64,000 nt of DNA from an uncultured Bifidobacterium sp. (lineage in GTDB: Bacteria > Actinomycetota > Actinomycetes > Actinomycetales > Bifidobacteriaceae), in the NCBI RefSeq assembly GCF_959020145.1, contig NZ_CAUEQY010000007.1, positions 25,314 to 89,313 of the forward strand, in the 5' to 3' direction. The position numbers were made by a program, and so were the translations under genes. This document shows, in pieces, positions 16,253 through 25,040 of the stretch. The notes beneath the pieces are model-generated. The model was not told the DNA's origin, made no database searches, and saw only the letters and a list, made by a program, of their open reading frames with translations. How positions within the stretch are numbered: position 1 is the first letter of the stretch; each line of letters starts with the position of its first letter.

Positions 16253-17026
16253 CTAGTCGCGGACGGTGAGGATCACCGGACCGTTTTCGGTGATGGCGAT
16301 GGTGTGCTCGCTGTGTGCGCCACGGGAGCCGTCCTCGCTCTTCAGCGTCCAGCCGTCCTTCGGATCCTGGTAGATCTCGTCGGTGGTCTTGAGGAACCAC
16401 GGTTCGATGGCGATGACCAGGCCCGGACGCAGCTTGTAGCCGTGATGCGCCTTGCCGTCGTTCGGCACGTGCGGATCGCCGTGCATGATATGGCCGACGC
16501 CGTGTCCGCCGAACTCCAGGTTGATCGGGTAGCCGTATTCGCGTGCCACGTCGCCGACGGCGCAGGAGACGTCGCCCAGACGATTGCCCGGCTGAGCGGC
16601 TTCGATGCCGGCCGCCAAAGCCTCTTCGGTGCACTTGATCAGGCGCAGGTCGTCGGGATGCTGCGTGCCGACGCAGAAGCTGATGGCGGAATCCGCGACC
16701 CATCCGTCGACGTTGATCGCCAGATCGAGGCTGACCAGATCGCCGTCCTTCAGGTTGTAGTCGTACGGAACGCCGTGCAGCACGGCGTCGTTCACGGACG
16801 TGCAGATGTAGTGCGCGAACGGACCGGTGCCGAAATCAGGCGCATAGTCGACGTAGCAGGACGAGGCGCCCTTGCGGTCCACGATGCGCTTGTGGACGAA
16901 TTCGTCGATTTCCAACAGATTGGTGCCGACCTTGGTGAATTCCTTCAGGTCGCGCAGGATGCCGCCGACGAAGCGGCCTGCGGGCTTCATCGCTTCAATC
17001 TCTTTAGGGGTTTTCAGTTCGATCAT
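16253..17026 (-). CDS. map: methionine aminopeptidase, type I
   Basis: Removes the initiator Met from nascent proteins (257 aa). The five metal ligands are visible: two Asp in VSLDLAINVDGWVADSAI, His in GGHGVGHIMHGDPHVPN, Glu in VIAIEPWF and Glu in SEHTIAITENGP. The start MIELKTPKEIEAMKPAG at 17026 is the usual type I N-terminus. An open frame to 17167 adds 47 residues unlike the family and crosses the divergent promoter region. Divergent from the peptidase gene. Confidence 0.94.
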   Translation of the reverse strand: MIELKTPKEIEAMKPAGRFVGGILRDLKEFTKVGTNLLEIDEFVHKRIVDRKGASSCYVDYAPDFGTGPFAHYICTSVNDAVLHGVPYDYNLKDGDLVSLDLAINVDGWVADSAISFCVGTQHPDDLRLIKCTEEALAAGIEAAQPGNRLGDVSCAVGDVAREYGYPINLEFGGHGVGHIMHGDPHVPNDGKAHHGYKLRPGLVIAIEPWFLKTTDEIYQDPKDGWTLKSEDGSRGAHSEHTIAITENGPVILTVRD

Positions 17027-17156
17027 GCCTTCAACCCTACTTCGCGGGCCATACACCGGCGAACGATGTTCTCCTTTCTGTATTCCACCTTGCGTTCCAC
17101 CCGAATATTCGATTCGAATACACGATGTTGTCACCAAAGATGGATAGTGTGAAGCC

Positions 17157-19247
17157 ATGAACAACACTTCGAATTCTTTGGTTTCGGGTATCGATCCGGC
17201 ATCGTTCTCCGCCGTGACCGGCCCGTCTCAGGACTTGTTCCGCTTCGTCAACGGCCCGTGGGTCGACATGTACCGTCTTCCCGACGACCGTTCCCGGTAT
17301 GGTTCCTTCGACAAGCTCGCCGAGGATGCGGAAAACCAGATCCGCGACATCCTTGAAGAGGATGATTGCCCAGCCGTCAAGTCGCGCGCTTTGTACCATA
17401 GTTTCCTTGACGTCGATGCCATCGACGCGGCCGGACTCGCCGCCATCGAAGACCAGTTGGCTTCCATCGACGAGGCCGAAGACAAGGCCGCGCTCACCCG
17501 CGCGCTTGGCGCCATGAACCCGACCGGCGGTCCAGACCTGATCGGCATCGCCGTTTACGGAGATCCGGGAGCGCCGGAGACCAATGTCGTGCACATCGAA
17601 CAGGACGGTTTGGATCTGCCGGACGAGGCCTACTACAGGGAAGACCATTACGCGCCAATCCGTGAGGCGTATGTCGAGATGGTCGCCAAGCAGCTGAAGA
17701 ACGCGCATCTTGCGGCCGATGACGAGGATGCCCATGCGCAGGCCAAGCGTTTCCTTGACGTGGAGACGCGCATCGCGGCGAACCATTGGGACAACGTGTC
17801 CACGCGCGATTCGGTGAAGACCTATAACCCGACGGATTACGCCGACCTGTGCGCCATGCTCGCCGATGTTGACCTGGACGCTTGGATCGACGCCTGGCAG
17901 AACGCTTACGACGCGACCACCGCGGCTGCCGTGCAGCCGTTGGATTTCCGCGGCTGTTTCAGCCACACGATCGTGCATGAGCCAAGCTTCCTCACCGGAC
18001 TCAACGCGTTCTGGAAGGAAGCGTCGCTGGATGATCTCAAGCTGTGGGCCCGCGTGCATGTGGTGATCGGCTCCACATTGGAGCTTCCCCACGAATTCGA
18101 CGAAACGAATTTCGACTTCTACGGCAAGACGCTGTCCGGGCAGAAGGAGCAGCGTGTGCGTTGGAAGCGTGGCGTCTCGCTGGTCAACGGCATCTGCGGC
18201 GAGGATGTCGGCCGCGAATACGTGAAGCGTCACTTCCCCGAAACCTCCAAGCAGCGTATGGAGCAGCTGGTCGGCAATCTCATCGACGCCTACCGTGTGT
18301 CCATCTCCAATTCCACTTGGCTTGGCGACGAGACCAAGGCCAAGGCATTGGAGAAGCTGTCCAAGTTCGTGCCGAAGATCGGCTACACGAACCATTGGCG
18401 TGACTATTCCGCGCTGGATGTGCGCGAGGACGCCGGCTTCGCCCAGAACATGCGTGCCGCGAACCTGTATGAGACCGGCTACCAGCTGGCCAAGGTGGGC
18501 AAGGCCGTCGACAAGGACGAATGGCTGATGAATCCGCAGACGGTGAACGCCTACTATGAGCCGTCCATGAACGTGATCGTGTTCCCGGCCGCCATTTTGC
18601 AGCCGCCGTTCTTCAACCCGGATGCCGAGGATGCCGCGAACTACGGCGGCATCGGCGCGGTGATCGGCCATGAGATCGGCCACGGTTTCGACGACCAGGG
18701 CTCGCAATACGACGGCGACGGCAAACTCAACGACTGGTGGACCGAAGAGGACAAGGCCAATTTCAAGGCGCTCACCCAGAAGCTCATCGACCAGTACAAC
18801 GAGTTCGTGCCGACGCAGCTCGCCGAAAAGTATTCGGATGACCCGTCGAAGGCCCCTCATGTGAACGGCGCGTTGACCATCGGCGAGAACATCGGCGATT
18901 TGAGCGGTGTGAACATCGCTCTCAAGGCCTATGCGTTCGCTCTCGATGAAGCGGCCGGCCGCGGCAAGGATGGTTCCACGGAAGCCATCGAAGCCGCGCT
19001 TGCCGATGCTCCTGAAATCGACGGCTTCACCGGCCTGCAGCGTTTCTTCCTGAGCTACGCTTCGATTTGGCGCACTAAGAATCGCGACGAGTTGGCGGAG
19101 CAGTATCTGCAGATCGACCCGCACTCCCCCGCCGAATGCCGTACGAACGGCATCGCCCGTAATGTGGACCTGTTCCACAAGGCGTTTGGCGTGCAGCCCG
19201 GCGACGGCATGTGGCTCGCACCGGAGCAACGCGTGCGCATCTGGTAA
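17157..19247 (+). CDS. pepO: M13-family zinc endopeptidase (PepO/neprilysin type)
   Basis: Zinc metallopeptidase (696 aa) without signal peptide, so cytosolic. It would degrade oligopeptides, like lactic-acid-bacterial PepO. Zinc motif HEIGH is at about residues 504-508 (VIGHEIGHGFDD), and the third ligand Glu is in ENIGDLSG (about 578). An N-terminal M13 cap domain begins near DLFRFVNGPWVD. Length is that of full family members. No clear ribosome site precedes the ATG; a TAGTGT six bases upstream suggests a leaderless mRNA. The gene is alone on its strand. Confidence 0.93.
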   Translation: MNNTSNSLVSGIDPASFSAVTGPSQDLFRFVNGPWVDMYRLPDDRSRYGSFDKLAEDAENQIRDILEEDDCPAVKSRALYHSFLDVDAIDAAGLAAIEDQLASIDEAEDKAALTRALGAMNPTGGPDLIGIAVYGDPGAPETNVVHIEQDGLDLPDEAYYREDHYAPIREAYVEMVAKQLKNAHLAADDEDAHAQAKRFLDVETRIAANHWDNVSTRDSVKTYNPTDYADLCAMLADVDLDAWIDAWQNAYDATTAAAVQPLDFRGCFSHTIVHEPSFLTGLNAFWKEASLDDLKLWARVHVVIGSTLELPHEFDETNFDFYGKTLSGQKEQRVRWKRGVSLVNGICGEDVGREYVKRHFPETSKQRMEQLVGNLIDAYRVSISNSTWLGDETKAKALEKLSKFVPKIGYTNHWRDYSALDVREDAGFAQNMRAANLYETGYQLAKVGKAVDKDEWLMNPQTVNAYYEPSMNVIVFPAAILQPPFFNPDAEDAANYGGIGAVIGHEIGHGFDDQGSQYDGDGKLNDWWTEEDKANFKALTQKLIDQYNEFVPTQLAEKYSDDPSKAPHVNGALTIGENIGDLSGVNIALKAYAFALDEAAGRGKDGSTEAIEAALADAPEIDGFTGLQRFFLSYASIWRTKNRDELAEQYLQIDPHSPAECRTNGIARNVDLFHKAFGVQPGDGMWLAPEQRVRIW

Positions 19248-19285
19248 CAGGCCATGCCAGCGATCGCATAAGCGTCAGGCAATCG

Positions 19286-19864
19286 TCAGAAGCCATCGCC
19301 GCCGAATTCCTCACGTAGGGGTTCGGCGGCGTTGCTATCCGCACCGGCCTGCGAGCCGCCTTGCTCGTCAACGCCGGAACTCTGCCCGCCCATCGCATTG
19401 ACTGAAGTTTCGCCCCGCTGTTGGGCGGCTTGCACATATGGATCACGTCCTAAAGCCTGTCCAGGCTGCGCGTCTTGCTGGCCGGAATCGTTTTTCTTGG
19501 CGAGTTTGCGGAAGGTGGAGACACCGTAGCTCAAATCATGCCCCGCCGCATTCGCTTCCATGACGAGTTTCGACTGTTGCTTGCCGTTCTGGTCCACCCA
19601 GCTTTCCGCCGCCAGCACGCCGGTCACGATGACCGGTTCGCCTTTTTTGAACGATTGGCAGATGCTTTCGGAAAGGCCTCGATATGCCTTCACCGTGATC
19701 CATGTGGTGGGCAGGTCCTTCCACTGTTGCGTTCGGCCATCGAAATAATGTCTGGTGCTGGCCAGCCGGAATGAGCTGGCATGCGGCATGCCTTCCCGAT
19801 TGAATTGCGTGGGCTGGCCGCCCACATATCCCGTGATGGTGAGGAGACCCTGCTGCTGCGCCAT
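19286..19864 (-). CDS. ssb: single-stranded DNA-binding protein (paralogue)
   Basis: OB-fold protein (192 aa) that coats single-stranded DNA. The fold runs from GLLTITGYVGGQPTQF through WITVKAYRGLSESICQSFKKGEPVIVTG. After about residue 115 comes a Gln/Gly-rich flexible tail. The tip reads EPLREEFGGDGF: acidic and ending in Phe, but not the canonical DDDIPF tip that recruits repair and replication partners. It is not next to rpsF/rplI, where the main ssb usually lies, so this is probably a second, specialised SSB (inference). Confidence 0.88.
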   Translation of the reverse strand: MAQQQGLLTITGYVGGQPTQFNREGMPHASSFRLASTRHYFDGRTQQWKDLPTTWITVKAYRGLSESICQSFKKGEPVIVTGVLAAESWVDQNGKQQSKLVMEANAAGHDLSYGVSTFRKLAKKNDSGQQDAQPGQALGRDPYVQAAQQRGETSVNAMGGQSSGVDEQGGSQAGADSNAAEPLREEFGGDGF

Positions 19865-20051
19865 GTTCGGCCCTTTCTGTTTGACGAATGATGGACCGCG
19901 GAAAGCGCCGTTGACGGCACGGAAGCGACAGGCAGTGAGGTGGATTTATGGTGAGAGAGGGTAAACTGCATGCCCTTCCCGCATCTTCACGTTTCCGCGG
20001 TAAGACCACTATCGCCGAACGTTCCATCCGTCTGCAAGCCCAACCGGAGAA

Positions 20052-20125
20052 TGTGGATAACTTGAGATCGTCGGGCGAGTCGTGGATTGTCGGTGGATAA
20101 TTTCGACTTATCCACCGACATCCAC
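20052..20125. other. DnaA-box-like cluster with large hairpin
   Basis: TGTGGATAA (20052-20060) is an exact reverse complement of the DnaA box TTATCCACA. GGTGGATAA (20092-20100) and TTATCCACC (20108-20116) each differ from it by one base. They form the inner arms of a hairpin: TGTCGGTGGATAA pairs with TTATCCACCGACA over 13 bp around a seven-base loop, extended by GTGGA/TCCAC with one bulged T. No dnaA, dnaN or gyrase gene is near, so this is not clearly oriC; a DnaA-titration or regulatory site is possible. Confidence 0.45.
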
Positions 20126-20163
20126 AATCCTCATGTGCGTGAGATGCGCACGGTATTCCCCAT

Positions 20164-20206
20164 GAAAAACAAAAAACGGAAGACCACCTGCTTGATGGTC
20201 TTCCGT
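20164..20206 (-). terminator. Rho-independent terminator of proS
   Basis: ACGGAAGACCA and TGGTCTTCCGT form a perfect 11-bp stem with a nine-base loop. On the minus strand they are followed by a T-rich tract (complement of AAAAACAAAAA). It lies 50 bp past the proS stop. Confidence 0.88.
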
Positions 20207-20257
20207 TGCCGTATGTCGTTCGTCGGATCAAACCGACGCGCTACGGATTGCCGTATG

Positions 20258-22093
20258 TCACTTGAGCAGTGCAGCGACGCGGTCCGCGATCGCCTGCGCG
20301 GCGTCCGCGACCGGCACCGCTTCGGCGTTCTCACCGTTGCGGTCGCGCACTTCGATGGTGCCGTTGTTGACGGTGTCGCGGCCGGCGACGGCGATGATCG
20401 GCACGCCGATGAGTTCGGCGTCCTTGAACTTGACGCCCGGAGACACCTTCTTGCGGTCGTCGAAGATGACTTCGATGCCCTTGGCCTCAAGCTCACCGAT
20501 CAGCTGTTCTGCGGCTTCGAACGCGGCCGCATCCTTGCCGGTGGCCACGACGTGCACCTGTGCCGGCGCGATGACTGCCGGCCACGCCAGACCCTTCTCG
20601 TCGTGATGGGTTTCGGCGATGCAGGCCATCACACGGGAGACGCCGATGCCGTAGGAGCCCATCCACACCGGAACGGTCTTGCCGTTCTGGTCGAGCACCT
20701 TCAGGCCGAGCGCGTTGGAATACTTGAGGCCCAGCTGGAACACCTGGCCGATTTCCACGCCGCGCTCGAAGCTCAGCGGGCCGGAACCGTCCGGGCTCAT
20801 GTCGCCATGACGTACCTGCACGGCTTCGACGGTGCCGTCGGCCTCGAAATCGCGGCCGTACACCAAATCGTAGTAATCCACGTCCTGCTCGTCGGCGCCG
20901 GTGAACCATGCGGAACCGCGTGCCACGTGCGCGTCGATCAGGTAGCGCAGCGCGTCACCGGTCTCGGACGCGTTCTCGGCCTTCTTTCCGTCGCGCGCCT
21001 GCGGGCCAAGCGCCATCGGTCCGATGTAGCCCTTGACGAGTTCCGGATGCTTCTTCAGATCCTCGTCGGTGGCTTCCTCGATCTCGGCCGGGGTGAACTG
21101 CGCCTCAAGACGCTTCATGTCGACGGTACGGTCGCCCGGAACGCCTACGACCACGAGCTCGCGCCACGGCTCGTCGTGGTCTTCGTCCTGCGGATGCATG
21201 ACGGCGATGACGACGTTCTTCAGAATGTCGGAGGCCTGCCAATCGCGGCCGTCGAAACGAGGATGGTTGGCGTTGGCGAATTCGACCATCTTGTCGATGG
21301 TGGCCGCGTCCGGGGTCGGGCGCTTTTCGGCTGCCGGCGTTGCGGTAAAGTCGATGGCTTCCGGTTCCGGAGTGGTCAGCGCCTCGACGTTCCAGGCCTT
21401 GCCGGACGGCGACTGGGCGAAGGTGTCCTCGCCGATCTCCATCGGAGCCAGGAACTCCTCGGATTCGAAGCCGCCCATCGGGCCGGCCATGGCGTGCACC
21501 GGCACGTACTTCAGGTCGAGACGGTTGAAGATGCGCTCGTATGCGCCGCGCTCGTCCATGTAGGCCTTGACGAGGCCTTCCTTGTCGAGGGTGAAGGAGT
21601 AGGCGTCCTTCATGATGAACTCGCGGCCGCGGATCAGGCCGGCGCGCGGACGGAACTCGTCGCGGTACTTGGTCTGGATCTGGTAGAGGGTCACCGGCAG
21701 GTCCTTGTAGGAGGAGTACAGGTCCTTGACCAGCAGGGTGAACATTTCCTCATGGGTCGGGGCCAGCAGGTAGTCGGCCTCGTGGCGGTCCTTCAGACGG
21801 AAGATGTTGTCGCCGTATTCCTCCCAGCGGTGGGTGGCCTCATACGGCTCGCGCGGCAGCAGTCCGGAGAAGTGGACTTCCTGGGCGTCGATGGACGCCA
21901 TCTCCTCGCGGATGATGTTCTCGATCTTGTTCAGGACATTGAGGCCCAGCGGCAGCCAGGTCCAGATGCCCGGAGCGGCCTTGCGCAGGTAGCAGGCGCG
22001 CTGCAGCAGCTTGTCCGACACGACGTCGGCATCGGCGGGGTCCTCGCGCAGGGTGCGCAGGAACATGGTAGACATACGAAGTGCTTTGGTCAT
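20258..22093 (-). CDS. proS: prolyl-tRNA synthetase
   Basis: Class II aminoacyl-tRNA synthetase charging tRNA-Pro (611 aa, bacterial type). Visible parts are the N-terminal MSTMFLRTLREDPADADV, motif 2 (TKYRDEFRPRAGLIRGREF), the inserted editing (INS) domain at about 225-410, motif 3 (MGSYGIGVSRVM) and the anticodon-binding domain at the end. The ATG at 22093 (MTKALRMSTMF) is chosen for GGAACG just upstream; the ATG six codons further in is also possible. Divergent from the small membrane-protein gene, with an AT-rich palindrome between them. Confidence 0.96.
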   Translation of the reverse strand: MTKALRMSTMFLRTLREDPADADVVSDKLLQRACYLRKAAPGIWTWLPLGLNVLNKIENIIREEMASIDAQEVHFSGLLPREPYEATHRWEEYGDNIFRLKDRHEADYLLAPTHEEMFTLLVKDLYSSYKDLPVTLYQIQTKYRDEFRPRAGLIRGREFIMKDAYSFTLDKEGLVKAYMDERGAYERIFNRLDLKYVPVHAMAGPMGGFESEEFLAPMEIGEDTFAQSPSGKAWNVEALTTPEPEAIDFTATPAAEKRPTPDAATIDKMVEFANANHPRFDGRDWQASDILKNVVIAVMHPQDEDHDEPWRELVVVGVPGDRTVDMKRLEAQFTPAEIEEATDEDLKKHPELVKGYIGPMALGPQARDGKKAENASETGDALRYLIDAHVARGSAWFTGADEQDVDYYDLVYGRDFEADGTVEAVQVRHGDMSPDGSGPLSFERGVEIGQVFQLGLKYSNALGLKVLDQNGKTVPVWMGSYGIGVSRVMACIAETHHDEKGLAWPAVIAPAQVHVVATGKDAAAFEAAEQLIGELEAKGIEVIFDDRKKVSPGVKFKDAELIGVPIIAVAGRDTVNNGTIEVRDRNGENAEAVPVADAAQAIADRVAALLK

Positions 22094-22169
22094 ACGTTCC
22101 AAATTACTCAGGTAAGCCGACTTGGATGCGCCACACGTCCTCGAATCGCACACCAATACGCGAAAAACG

Positions 22170-22191
22170 TTATTTATAGAGTTATAAATAA
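22170..22191. promoter_or_regulatory. AT-rich palindrome, site A of three
   Basis: TTATTTATA (22170-22178) and TATAAATAA (22183-22191) are perfect inverted halves around GAGT. The right half covers the -35 position of a TATGAT -10 box (22207-22212) ahead of the membrane-protein gene. Sites B (40835) and C (55181) have the same halves. Confidence 0.6.
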
Positions 22192-22255
22192 GTCTAAAGC
22201 CGTTTCTATGATACTGGAATCAGCACCATATCGCTTCATAAGGAAAGGACGCAGC

Positions 22256-22642
22256 ATGCGTCACGTCACCGCGCACATTTCGATTTGGAACGAACTCGGC
22301 TGGATCGGCATCATCTGCTATTTCGTCTTCGCGGCGGCAGCGCCGGAAGTGCTGACCGAAGGCAACCAATGGATCGTCCTGTGCCTGGCCGTATTGTGCG
22401 TCACGTTGATTTCCCCGCCATGGAAGAAGCCGTTCAATGCGATTGCGCTGGCCGGCATGGTGATATGGATCATCGTCACGCGGGCGATTCCAGGTCTTGA
22501 GTTCCTGCAGCGCAACCCGCTTTGGTTGCTCGTCGGACTGGCCTGCGTGATCGCCAGCTGTTGGGACCCCGATCCGGAAAGCGTCGAGGACGAAGTTGAG
22601 CTCGACCCGGATCTTGCGCGTTCCCTGCAGGCGATGGGCTGA
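22256..22642 (+). CDS. small integral membrane protein of unknown function
   Basis: 128 residues starting MRHVTAHISIWNELGW, with AAGGAAAGGA seven bases before ATG. About four hydrophobic spans (about 13-30, 37-52, 62-76, 86-102) are followed by an acidic cytoplasmic tail (CWDPDPESVEDEVELDPD). No known family is recognised. It is preceded by one of the three AT-rich palindromes, so its expression is likely controlled together with the GH94 and DUF624 genes. It ends 14 bp before the convergent helicase stop. A longer frame upstream is antisense to proS and not real. Confidence 0.8.
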   Translation: MRHVTAHISIWNELGWIGIICYFVFAAAAPEVLTEGNQWIVLCLAVLCVTLISPPWKKPFNAIALAGMVIWIIVTRAIPGLEFLQRNPLWLLVGLACVIASCWDPDPESVEDEVELDPDLARSLQAMG

Positions 22643-22656
22643 TATTTAGCAGCGGG

Positions 22657-24069
22657 TCAGAACAGCACGTCCTGCGCGAATTCGTCATCCTCACCGGCCG
22701 GTTGCGGCATGCGGGCGCGGAATGCTCCGACACCGTCGGAGGCAAGCGTATCGGCGGCCTGCGCCGACTCCAATCGCAATTGTCCATCAAGACGGACCGC
22801 GTCCGGTGAGACCAGGAACATGCGCTCGTTGACGCCTTGCAGATACAGGCCGTCGAGCCCTTCCACTCGCGACAGCGCCACGTATCCCATGCCCGGCGCG
22901 AATGTGCGTCGCAAATCCATGACGGCACGATCGAGCGTCATGCCTTGCGATTTGTGGATGGTGATCGCCCACGCGCAGCGCAACGGCACCTGTTTGACCG
23001 TGGCGAGCACGGTATCGCCGTCCTGCATCTGCCAGGAATTCGGCTTCATGGTGACGATGTTGCCGTTTTCGAATTCGACGATCGGCCAGCCGCCCTGCGA
23101 TTGCGTGGTGAATCCACGCACGGTGCCGAGCGACCCGTTGACGTACTGGTGGTCGGTGTCGTTGCGCACCGCCATCACGGCCGCGCCCGTCTTGAGACAC
23201 AACCGTTCGGGGGCCAGCATGTTCTTTTTGAGCCGTTCCACCAGATTCGCCGCGCCCTCGGATTCGGCGAGGTATTCGTGCGGCTCCTCCTTGATTTCGA
23301 ACAGGCGCAGGTCATTAAGCGCGTCGGCCTGCCTGTTGACGGGGAACAGGTTCACCGCCTGCTGTCCGGGTTCCGGAATGGCCCCCAACCGGGTCAGCAG
23401 CACATTGCGGTCGCCATCGTCCACCGCGCCTTCGCGAATGTCGGTCAGCACGTTCAACAGCTGGCCGTCATCCTGACGATGCTGTTCGGTCAGATAGCAG
23501 ACAACGGGGTTCAATTCGCGCCACACCAACGATTCGGTGACGAAACCTTCGGGATTGAGTCCGGCGCGCATGTACCGCTCGCGACTGGCCAGATATTCGG
23601 CGGACGGCGCGATCAGGTCGTTGTTGCGTCCCGATACCGAAACCGGCGGCAGCTGGAAAAAATCGCCGGACAACACCACCTGCAGCCCGCCGAACGGACG
23701 TTCGTCGCGGCGGATGATGCGGCAGATCCGGTCAACCATGTCGAACAGCCACGCGTGCAGCATGGAGACCTCGTCGATGATGAGGATGTCGGCTTCCTGC
23801 AGCCTGCGTTTGCGGCGTGTGCGAACGGTTTTGACCAGATTGTCGGTCAATGCCGTGGCCAAGCCGATGCCGCTCCAGGAATGGATGGTGGTGCCGTTGA
23901 TATGCGTGGCAGCGATGCCCGTGGATGCGGTGACGGCCACGGATGCGCCGTCGGCACGCGCCTGCCGTATGAATTCGTTGAGCACGTAGGTTTTGCCGGA
24001 ACCGGGCGCGCCCGTCAGGAACACGCTTGCGCCGGAACCCAGAATCGCAAGCGCCTCGGATTGCCTCAT
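22657..24069 (-). CDS. Pif1/RecD-like superfamily 1 DNA helicase
   Basis: ATP-dependent 5'-3' helicase of the Pif1-like group (470 aa). Walker A is GAPGSGKTYVLN (about 19-30), and motif Ia/Ib lies in TASTGIAATHINGTTIHSW. Walker B is ILIIDEVSML, motif III is QVVLSGDFFQLPPV, and the C-terminal motif V/VI region is ITIHKSQGMTLDRAV and GYVALSRVEGLDGLYL. It lacks the long accessory domains of eukaryotic Pif1. A role in resolving structured DNA or in recombination is inferred from the family. The stop-side tail EDDEFAQDVLF is acidic. Downstream of the HAD gene on the same strand with a 44-bp gap. Confidence 0.9.
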   Translation of the reverse strand: MRQSEALAILGSGASVFLTGAPGSGKTYVLNEFIRQARADGASVAVTASTGIAATHINGTTIHSWSGIGLATALTDNLVKTVRTRRKRRLQEADILIIDEVSMLHAWLFDMVDRICRIIRRDERPFGGLQVVLSGDFFQLPPVSVSGRNNDLIAPSAEYLASRERYMRAGLNPEGFVTESLVWRELNPVVCYLTEQHRQDDGQLLNVLTDIREGAVDDGDRNVLLTRLGAIPEPGQQAVNLFPVNRQADALNDLRLFEIKEEPHEYLAESEGAANLVERLKKNMLAPERLCLKTGAAVMAVRNDTDHQYVNGSLGTVRGFTTQSQGGWPIVEFENGNIVTMKPNSWQMQDGDTVLATVKQVPLRCAWAITIHKSQGMTLDRAVMDLRRTFAPGMGYVALSRVEGLDGLYLQGVNERMFLVSPDAVRLDGQLRLESAQAADTLASDGVGAFRARMPQPAGEDDEFAQDVLF

Positions 24070-24113
24070 TACGCCACCTTCTTTACGTCACCGCGCCCCA
24101 TGCAACGAAATCG

Positions 24114-25013
24114 TCAGGCAACCAGCCTGTCCACAACCTTGAGCACACCGTGCTCGACGTTCGACGGTGCGATGTAGCGCGCGGCGGCCTTCAAATCGGG
24201 GTGTGCGTTGCCCATGGCGAACGACCAGTCGCCCGCCTCAAGCATGAGCAGATCGTTGAGGTAGTCGCCGAACACCGCCGTCTGCGCGGGTGTGACGCCG
24301 AGCACGCGCTGCAACGCCTCGACGCCCTGCTTTTTGTCGGTTTCGATGTTCATGATGTCCACCCACAGTTTGCCGGAGACGACCACCTGGTAGTCCGCGC
24401 GCAGATGTGTGAGCTTTTCGTTGGTGAATCGTTCGGAGCCGTCAAGGTCGAGGATCGCGAGTTTCAGAACGATTTCGGCGTCGCCGTCAGGGGTGTAGGC
24501 GGACGGTTCCTGCGCGAAGTCGAGCACTTCGTGCAGATCGTCCACGATGCTCAGCGCCGCGTAGTATTTGCCGACTTCATCGAGGAACGGCTTGTCGGAA
24601 CGCTGCACGTATGCCGATTTGAGGCCACACACCACCAGTCCCACGTTATGCTCGCCGGAGGCAGCGGCGTCGTCGACCAGGTCGATGACGTGACGCGTGA
24701 CGTCCAAATCGACGCCATGCACTTCCACGACTTTGCCGTCGAGCGCCACCACATTGCCGTTTTCCGCGATATAGGACAGTTCTCCCCCGTCGAGAATCTC
24801 CGCGGCTTTGTCGGCGAACATGTTGCGCAGCGTGGCGTATTGGCGTCCGGACGCGGGTACGAATTCGACGCCACGGCGTTTGAGCCGGGCGAGCATGGGC
24901 CAGAATCCGTCGGGGATTCGGCTTCGTTCGTCAAGTAACGTGCCGTCCATGTCGGCGACCACAAGGCGGATATCCTGCGGTTGGCCGATGGTGGTCCAAT
25001 CAGCTGCGGTCAT
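24114..25013 (-). CDS. HAD-superfamily (Cof-type) phosphatase
   Basis: 299-aa haloacid-dehalogenase-like hydrolase of the Cof/IIB subfamily, likely a cytosolic sugar-phosphate or nucleotide phosphatase. Motif I is VVADMDGTLLD with the nucleophile and acid/base Asp. Motif II is PASGRQY, motif III is the Lys in TDKKQG, and motif IV is FGDYLNDLLML. The C2B cap lies between motifs II and III. Between orn and the helicase gene on the same strand with short gaps (27 and 44 bp), so probably one operon. The natural substrate cannot be read from sequence. Confidence 0.88.
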   Translation of the reverse strand: MTAADWTTIGQPQDIRLVVADMDGTLLDERSRIPDGFWPMLARLKRRGVEFVPASGRQYATLRNMFADKAAEILDGGELSYIAENGNVVALDGKVVEVHGVDLDVTRHVIDLVDDAAASGEHNVGLVVCGLKSAYVQRSDKPFLDEVGKYYAALSIVDDLHEVLDFAQEPSAYTPDGDAEIVLKLAILDLDGSERFTNEKLTHLRADYQVVVSGKLWVDIMNIETDKKQGVEALQRVLGVTPAQTAVFGDYLNDLLMLEAGDWSFAMGNAHPDLKAAARYIAPSNVEHGVLKVVDRLVA

Positions 25014-25040
25014 GCGGTTCCTCTCGCTGGAGTCGTGCTG

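Larger units (their letters stand above)
19865..20257. other. 393-bp gene-free stretch between ssb and proS
   Basis: No convincing coding frame. It holds a likely ssb promoter zone (not resolved), a cluster of DnaA-box-like 9-mers within a long hairpin (20052-20125), and the proS terminator (20164-20206). Confidence 0.6.

Noticed and set aside
20052..20125. Chromosomal origin oriC
   Set aside because: Only three DnaA-like boxes, no AT-rich unwinding stretch, and no dnaA, dnaN, rpmH or gyrB nearby.
20087..22642. An 851-codon plus-strand frame covering proS and the small membrane gene
   Set aside because: Only the last 128 codons (from 22256) have a ribosome site and membrane-protein composition; the rest is antisense to proS.
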